Of a stretch of DNA of 9,149 nt, positions 6,168-9,149 are shown in pieces. The notes beneath the pieces are model-generated. The model did no database searches. It worked only from the letters and a program-made list of their open reading frames with translations, and was not told the origin of the DNA. Both the position numbers and the translations under genes were made by a program. The DNA comes from DATGKD01 sp035294855 (GTDB taxonomy: Bacteria > Actinomycetota > Acidimicrobiia > Acidimicrobiales > UBA8190). The stretch is taken from positions 1 to 9,149 of the forward strand of contig DATGKD010000251.1 of assembly GCA_035294855.1 (NCBI GenBank). Reading direction: 5' to 3'. Numbering within the stretch: the first letter of the stretch is position 1; each line of letters begins with the position of its first letter.

Positions 6168-7544
6168 ATGACTGCCGGTGCCCAGCACTCCATGGTCGCG
6201 TCGGCCGAGGTGACGATCCGCGTCCACGTCCCGGGCTCGGTGGCCGCCTCCCTCGAGCAGTGGGACGGGCGGCCGGTGATCTCGGTGCGCTCGGTGTCCG
6301 ACTACCACCGGGGTGCGCTCACGCGCGCCGACGGCGAAACGATCGCCGCCGCAGCCCACACCGCGCTCCACGAGCGCCTGCCGCTGGTCGTCATCCTGTC
6401 GTCGTCGGGCTCGGAGGTCGCCGAGGGGATCGAGGCCTTGCACGGCTGGGGTCGCGCCGCCGCCGCTCTGGCCGCGTGCTCGGGGTCGGTCCCGGTGCTC
6501 GCGGGCGTCACCGGGGCGGCCATCTCCGGGCCCGCCCTGCTGCTCGGCCTGGCGGACGTCGCGGTGATGACACCCGACGCCTTCGCGTACGTGTCCGGGC
6601 CCGACGCCGTGGAAGCGTTCACCGGGGTGCGGGTCGGGCTGCGCGAGCTCGGCGGCACGACCAGGCACGCCACCGCGAGCGGTCTCTGCGCGCTCGTGGC
6701 CCCGACCGCAGAAGACGTTCCCGAACTCCTCGGGAACGTCCTGCGGTATCTGCCCGACCACGCCGACGCCGAGCCTCCCCACCTGGACACCGACGACCCG
6801 GCCGGCCGTCCGACGCCACAGCTGCGCGACCTCATCCCCGCCGCCGCATCGGCCTCCTATGACGTCCGGGACGTCATCGCCGTGCTGGCCGACGACGGCG
6901 ACATGCTCGAACTGCGTGCCGGCTGGGCGCCCCAGCTCGTGACGGCGCTCGCCAGCGTCGCCGGGATGCCTGTGGGCGTGGTTGCCAACCAGCCCCGCGC
7001 CCTGGCGGGAACGCTCGACATCCAGGCGTCGCAGAAGGCGGCCCGCTTCGTGCGGTTCTGCGATGCGTTCAACCTCCCGATCGTCACGCTCGTGGACACG
7101 CCCGGCTTCCTCCCGGGGAAGGACCTCGAGTGGCGGGGGATGATCCGGCACGGGGCGGAGCTCGCTTTCGCCTACGCAGAAGCGAGCGTGCCGCGGGTGT
7201 GCCTGGTGATGCGAAAGGCCTACGGCGGGGCATACATCGTCATGGACTCCAAGGGAATGGGAAACGACGTATGTCTCGCCTGGCCCAGCGCAGAGATCGC
7301 CGTCATGGGGGCGCAGGGCGCGGTGCAGATCCTGGGACGCACCGCCGCACCCGACGAACGCAAGGAGATGGAGGAGGACTACGCCGCCGAGCTCCTCACC
7401 CCGTGGGTGGCCGCCGAGCGCGGCTTCGTGGACGAGGTCGTGGACCCGGACGACAGCCGGCGAACGCTGGCCCGTACATTGACGGCACTGGTCACGAGGC
7501 GTGAGCGCCTGATCGCTCGCAAGCACGATTCGGGCCCCATGTGA
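6168..7544 (+). CDS. Acyl-CoA carboxylase carboxyltransferase (beta) subunit, compact AccD6-like
   Basis: This 458-residue carboxyltransferase transfers the carboxyl group from carboxybiotin to an acyl-CoA such as acetyl- or propionyl-CoA. The N-terminal crotonase-like half (about 35-200) includes VSGPDAVEAFTGVRVGLREL (142-161) and LRYLPDH. The C-terminal half (230-430) carries the strongest signatures: VVANQPRALAGTLD (271-284), KAARFVRFCDAF (290-301), VDTPGFLPG (309-317), RKAYGGAYIVM (349-359) and AWPSAEIAVMGAQGAV (371-386). It is shorter than PccB/AccD5 proteins (about 520-550) and close to mycobacterial AccD6 (about 470). Two N-half signatures deviate: SSSGSEVAEGI (78-88) where SGGARxxEG is usual, and TGAAISGPAL (115-124) where xGxxAGGA is usual. 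The start is uncertain. ATG 6168 and ATG 6192 are both in frame, neither with a clear Shine-Dalgarno; a weak promoter-like pair (TTCAGC 6141, TACCAT 6164) would favour 6192. The open frame continues upstream to 5535, but only as a shadow of the dehydrogenase gene. No biotin carboxylase or biotin carrier gene is nearby. Confidence 0.88.
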   Translation: MTAGAQHSMVASAEVTIRVHVPGSVAASLEQWDGRPVISVRSVSDYHRGALTRADGETIAAAAHTALHERLPLVVILSSSGSEVAEGIEALHGWGRAAAALAACSGSVPVLAGVTGAAISGPALLLGLADVAVMTPDAFAYVSGPDAVEAFTGVRVGLRELGGTTRHATASGLCALVAPTAEDVPELLGNVLRYLPDHADAEPPHLDTDDPAGRPTPQLRDLIPAAASASYDVRDVIAVLADDGDMLELRAGWAPQLVTALASVAGMPVGVVANQPRALAGTLDIQASQKAARFVRFCDAFNLPIVTLVDTPGFLPGKDLEWRGMIRHGAELAFAYAEASVPRVCLVMRKAYGGAYIVMDSKGMGNDVCLAWPSAEIAVMGAQGAVQILGRTAAPDERKEMEEDYAAELLTPWVAAERGFVDEVVDPDDSRRTLARTLTALVTRRERLIARKHDSGPM

Positions 7545-7567
7545 CCCTTGGGGCCCGAGGGTTTATT
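7530..7567 (+). terminator. Terminator-like hairpin overlapping the carboxyltransferase stop codon
   Basis: There is a perfect 10-bp stem: TCGGGCCCCA at 7530-7539 pairs with TGGGGCCCGA at 7549-7558. The 9-base loop TGTGACCCT contains the TGA stop codon (7542-7544). The stem is followed by GGGTTTATT, a short and imperfect T tract. It probably ends the carboxyltransferase transcript, perhaps with help from Rho because the T tract is weak. It also separates that unit from the FtsH-like gene. Confidence 0.7.
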
Positions 7568-7576
7568 GGCGCGGAG

Positions 7577-7606
7577 TTGATTCCTGGTTGGGCTGAGAGT
7601 TAGAAC
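7577..7606 (+). promoter_or_regulatory. Candidate promoter of the FtsH-like gene
   Basis: A -35-like TTGATT (7577-7582) and a -10-like TAGAAC (7601-7606) are separated by 18 bases. Each matches the housekeeping sigma consensus at 4 of 6 positions. It sits just after the terminator-like hairpin in a patch that is AT-richer than its surroundings. Transcription would begin near 7613, leaving a 5' leader of about 100 bases. This is a prediction from spacing and consensus only. Confidence 0.45.
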
Positions 7607-7612
7607 GGACGC

Positions 7613-7712
7613 GGAGAGTGAGGGTCTGCCCCGAGGAGCGGGGTAGCCGAGCCCACCCACGGCGATGGCGGCCGACGGTGGGTCTGGGGTTATACGGAAC
7701 GAAGGCACGGGG
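7613..7712 (+). promoter_or_regulatory. Predicted structured 5' leader of the FtsH-like gene
   Basis: Two hairpins can be drawn. The first pairs CCCCG (7629-7633) with CGGGG (7639-7643) and displays AGGAG in its loop. The second pairs CCCACC (7652-7657) with GGTGGG (7677-7682). After a 2x2 internal loop, CGGC (7660-7663) pairs with GCCG (7671-7674), around a 7-base loop. A GGGG at 7686-7689 could compete for the CCCC of hairpin 1, which would allow two states. I compared it by eye with the flavin, thiamine, glycine, SAM, manganese, cyclic di-GMP and cyclic di-AMP riboswitches and found no convincing match. It could be a thermosensor, protein-binding leader or unnamed element, or just GC-rich DNA that folds easily. 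Confidence 0.35.
7701..7705 (+). promoter_or_regulatory. Ribosome binding site deciding the FtsH-like start
   Basis: GAAGG lies 7 bases before ATG 7713, within GGAACGAAGG. An in-frame ATG at 7665 would add 16 residues but has no Shine-Dalgarno at a useful distance and lies in a predicted hairpin loop. The start at 7713 is therefore preferred. Confidence 0.6.
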
Positions 7713-9149
7713 ATGACCAAGTCAGCCGAGGAACGTCCGCACCCGCACAAGCGGGGGACGGCCGCGGCGGTCGAGCCCGATGCGGGCCTCCGCTCCCTCG
7801 GCCGCCCCGGGGTGATCGGCGCCCGCCGGGCCGACGTGGGCAAGGCCCGCGAGCGCGTCCGCCAAGCTCGCCTCCGCGTGGCCGTGCTGGTGCTCGCCCC
7901 GATCGCTATCTGGCTCGAGATCCGCGCCTTCGTCCTGCACCGCGGACCCTTCGACCTTCCTCACGTGCCGCAGGGCCTGGCCCCTTACCTGCCGGGGATG
8001 ATCCTCATCCTCCTGCTGTGCGTGGTCCTGGTGCTCCCCTTGATCGGTGCCGGGCGCTCGCCCCACATCCTCTACCGCCCGAACGAGATCGACGTCGGCC
8101 TCGACGATGTGCGCGGCGCCAAGGTCGTCGTCGAGGAGGTCGTCAAGACCCTCAACCTGTTCCTCGCCCACCGCACCTTCGCCGAGCACATGGGGGGTTC
8201 GGCGCGCCGGGCCATCCTCTTCGAGGGTCCGCCCGGGACGGGAAAGACCTACATGGCCAAGGTCATGGCGCGCGAGGCCGGGGTCCCGTTCCTGTTCGTG
8301 TCCTCGTCGGCGTTCCAGTCGATGTTCTACGGCCAGACGAACCGCAAGATCCGCTCGTTCTTCCGGACGCTGCGCAAGTACGCCCGGCGTGAGGGAGGCG
8401 CCATCGGCTTCATCGAGGAGATCGACGCCATCGGGGGGGCGCGCGGAGGTATGGGCGTGGGCCGCCACCACGACGGGATCGCCGGCGTCGTCAACGAGCT
8501 GCTCATCCAGCTGCAATCCTTCGACCAGCCGCCGTTCAAGGTCCGGTTGGCCGGGTTCTTCGTCGACCTGGTGAACACGTGGCTGCCGTCCGAGCACCAG
8601 TTCCACAAGCCGACGGCGGCGCCTGCCAACATCCTCGTGATCGGGGCCACCAACCGGGTCGCTGACCTGGACCCGGCCCTCGTGCGCCCGGGGCGTTTCG
8701 ACCGCTCGATCTACTTCGACCTGCCGTCTCGCTCGGGACGCCGCGACATCATCGACTACTACCTCGACAAGAAGGCGCACGAGCCGGAGCTCGACGACCC
8801 GGCCAAGCGCGACACCCTCGCGTCCATGACCTTCGGGTACTCGCCGGTCATGCTGGAGCACCTGCTCGACGAGGCGCTCGTGTGGGCGCTGCGACGGGAC
8901 GCGGATCGGCTGTCGTGGACCGACGTCCAGCACGCCAAGATGACCGAGGAGATCGGCCTCGCCCAGCCCGTCGAATACGCCGAGGCCGAGCGGCGCACGA
9001 TCGCCACCCACGAGTCCGGGCACGCCACCGTGGCGTGGCTGGTCGGCAAGGGGCGCAAGCTCGAGGTCCTGTCCATCGTGAAGCGCAAGCAGGCGCTCGG
9101 GCTCCTGTCCCACTCCGACGAGGAAGAGCGGTTCACGAAGACCCGTTCG
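7713..9149 (+). CDS. FtsH-like membrane AAA ATPase / zinc metalloprotease, atypical (runs off right edge)
   Basis: 479 residues are visible. A basic cytoplasmic N-terminus (1-53) is followed by a first membrane segment (54-73), a loop of only about 20 residues, and a second segment (95-112). The AAA domain has Walker A GPPGTGKT (172-179), pore-loop-like MFYG after SSAFQS, Walker B-like FIEEIDAIGG (233-242), and the second region of homology ATNR (312-315) to VRPGRFDR (324-331) with two likely arginine fingers. The protease motif HESGH is at 433-437; the third zinc ligand would lie beyond the window. FtsH proteins are hexamers that extract and degrade membrane and soluble proteins using ATP. 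Three features are unusual: the extracytoplasmic domain is nearly absent, Walker B has Glu in place of Asp, and about 30-35 extra residues (271-305) lie before the sensor-1 strand. The AAA and peptidase motifs are otherwise intact, so it is probably active. It is unlikely to be the housekeeping FtsH and is better seen as a divergent paralogue. Confidence 0.88.
   Translation, partial: MTKSAEERPHPHKRGTAAAVEPDAGLRSLGRPGVIGARRADVGKARERVRQARLRVAVLVLAPIAIWLEIRAFVLHRGPFDLPHVPQGLAPYLPGMILILLLCVVLVLPLIGAGRSPHILYRPNEIDVGLDDVRGAKVVVEEVVKTLNLFLAHRTFAEHMGGSARRAILFEGPPGTGKTYMAKVMAREAGVPFLFVSSSAFQSMFYGQTNRKIRSFFRTLRKYARREGGAIGFIEEIDAIGGARGGMGVGRHHDGIAGVVNELLIQLQSFDQPPFKVRLAGFFVDLVNTWLPSEHQFHKPTAAPANILVIGATNRVADLDPALVRPGRFDRSIYFDLPSRSGRRDIIDYYLDKKAHEPELDDPAKRDTLASMTFGYSPVMLEHLLDEALVWALRRDADRLSWTDVQHAKMTEEIGLAQPVEYAEAERRTIATHESGHATVAWLVGKGRKLEVLSIVKRKQALGLLSHSDEEERFTKTRS

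Noticed and set aside
6048..7526. Minus-strand open frame opposite the carboxyltransferase gene
   Set aside because: The plus strand matches the carboxyltransferase family along its length; the antisense frame has no recognisable motif.
7600..7690. Cyclic di-GMP riboswitch-like sequence (GGACGC, AGCGGGGTAGCCGA)
   Set aside because: Parts resemble the GEMM consensus, but the essential GGCAAACC segment and the GCAAAG core are missing, so the likeness is probably chance.
7722..9113. Long open frame on the minus strand (463 codons) opposite the FtsH-like gene
   Set aside because: The plus-strand frame carries Walker A, Walker B, second region of homology and HESGH motifs. The antisense frame is low-complexity, rich in Asp, His and Arg, and typical of a GC-rich shadow.
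1..9149. CRISPR array, defence island, prophage or insertion sequence
   Set aside because: No regularly spaced repeats, transposase, integrase, phage gene or terminal inverted repeats were found, and coding style is uniform across the window.

Overview
The window is GC-rich and densely packed. It has GTG starts, 4-base start/stop overlaps, a PafB/PafC pair of WYL regulators, an AccD6-like carboxyltransferase and a flippase-like membrane protein. Together these point to an actinomycete (Actinomycetota). A deep lineage such as Acidimicrobiia is plausible, but the sequence alone does not prove it. There is no rRNA, tRNA, CRISPR array, transposase or obvious phage gene, so this reads as ordinary chromosome.

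Layout, left to right. (1) The minus strand at the left edge carries the start of a type IV prepilin-like protein, cut off by the window. About 260 bp without a confident gene follows, holding a repeated GC-rich motif. (2) pafB and pafC lie on the minus strand (2412 to 440), overlapping by 4 bases. They encode WYL-domain transcription activators whose mycobacterial relatives drive the DNA-damage response. (3) Divergent from pafB is a CtaG-like membrane protein on the plus strand (2502-3446). Its stop codon overlaps that of a convergent lipoprotein gene. (4) A minus-strand three-gene operon runs from 6017 to 3443: a zinc-type alcohol dehydrogenase-like enzyme, a flippase-like integral membrane protein and a small lipoprotein. 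Each junction is a 4-base start/stop overlap. (5) Divergent from this operon is a compact acyl-CoA carboxylase carboxyltransferase on the plus strand (6168-7544). It ends in a terminator-like hairpin that has the stop codon in its loop. (6) About 170 bp of non-coding DNA follows, with a good candidate promoter and a leader predicted to fold into two hairpins. It precedes an unusual FtsH-like membrane AAA ATPase/zinc protease (7713 to the right edge, incomplete).

How the genes fit together. The window is a set of short divergent and convergent transcription units, not one pathway. The tightest functional unit is the dehydrogenase-flippase-lipoprotein operon, whose substrate I cannot name. The most unusual gene is the FtsH-like protein. 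It has the AAA and HExGH motifs but almost no extracytoplasmic domain, a Glu in place of the Walker B Asp, and an insertion of about 30-35 residues in the ATPase domain. The CtaG-like protein and the carboxyltransferase also depart from their family signatures at positions normally thought important.
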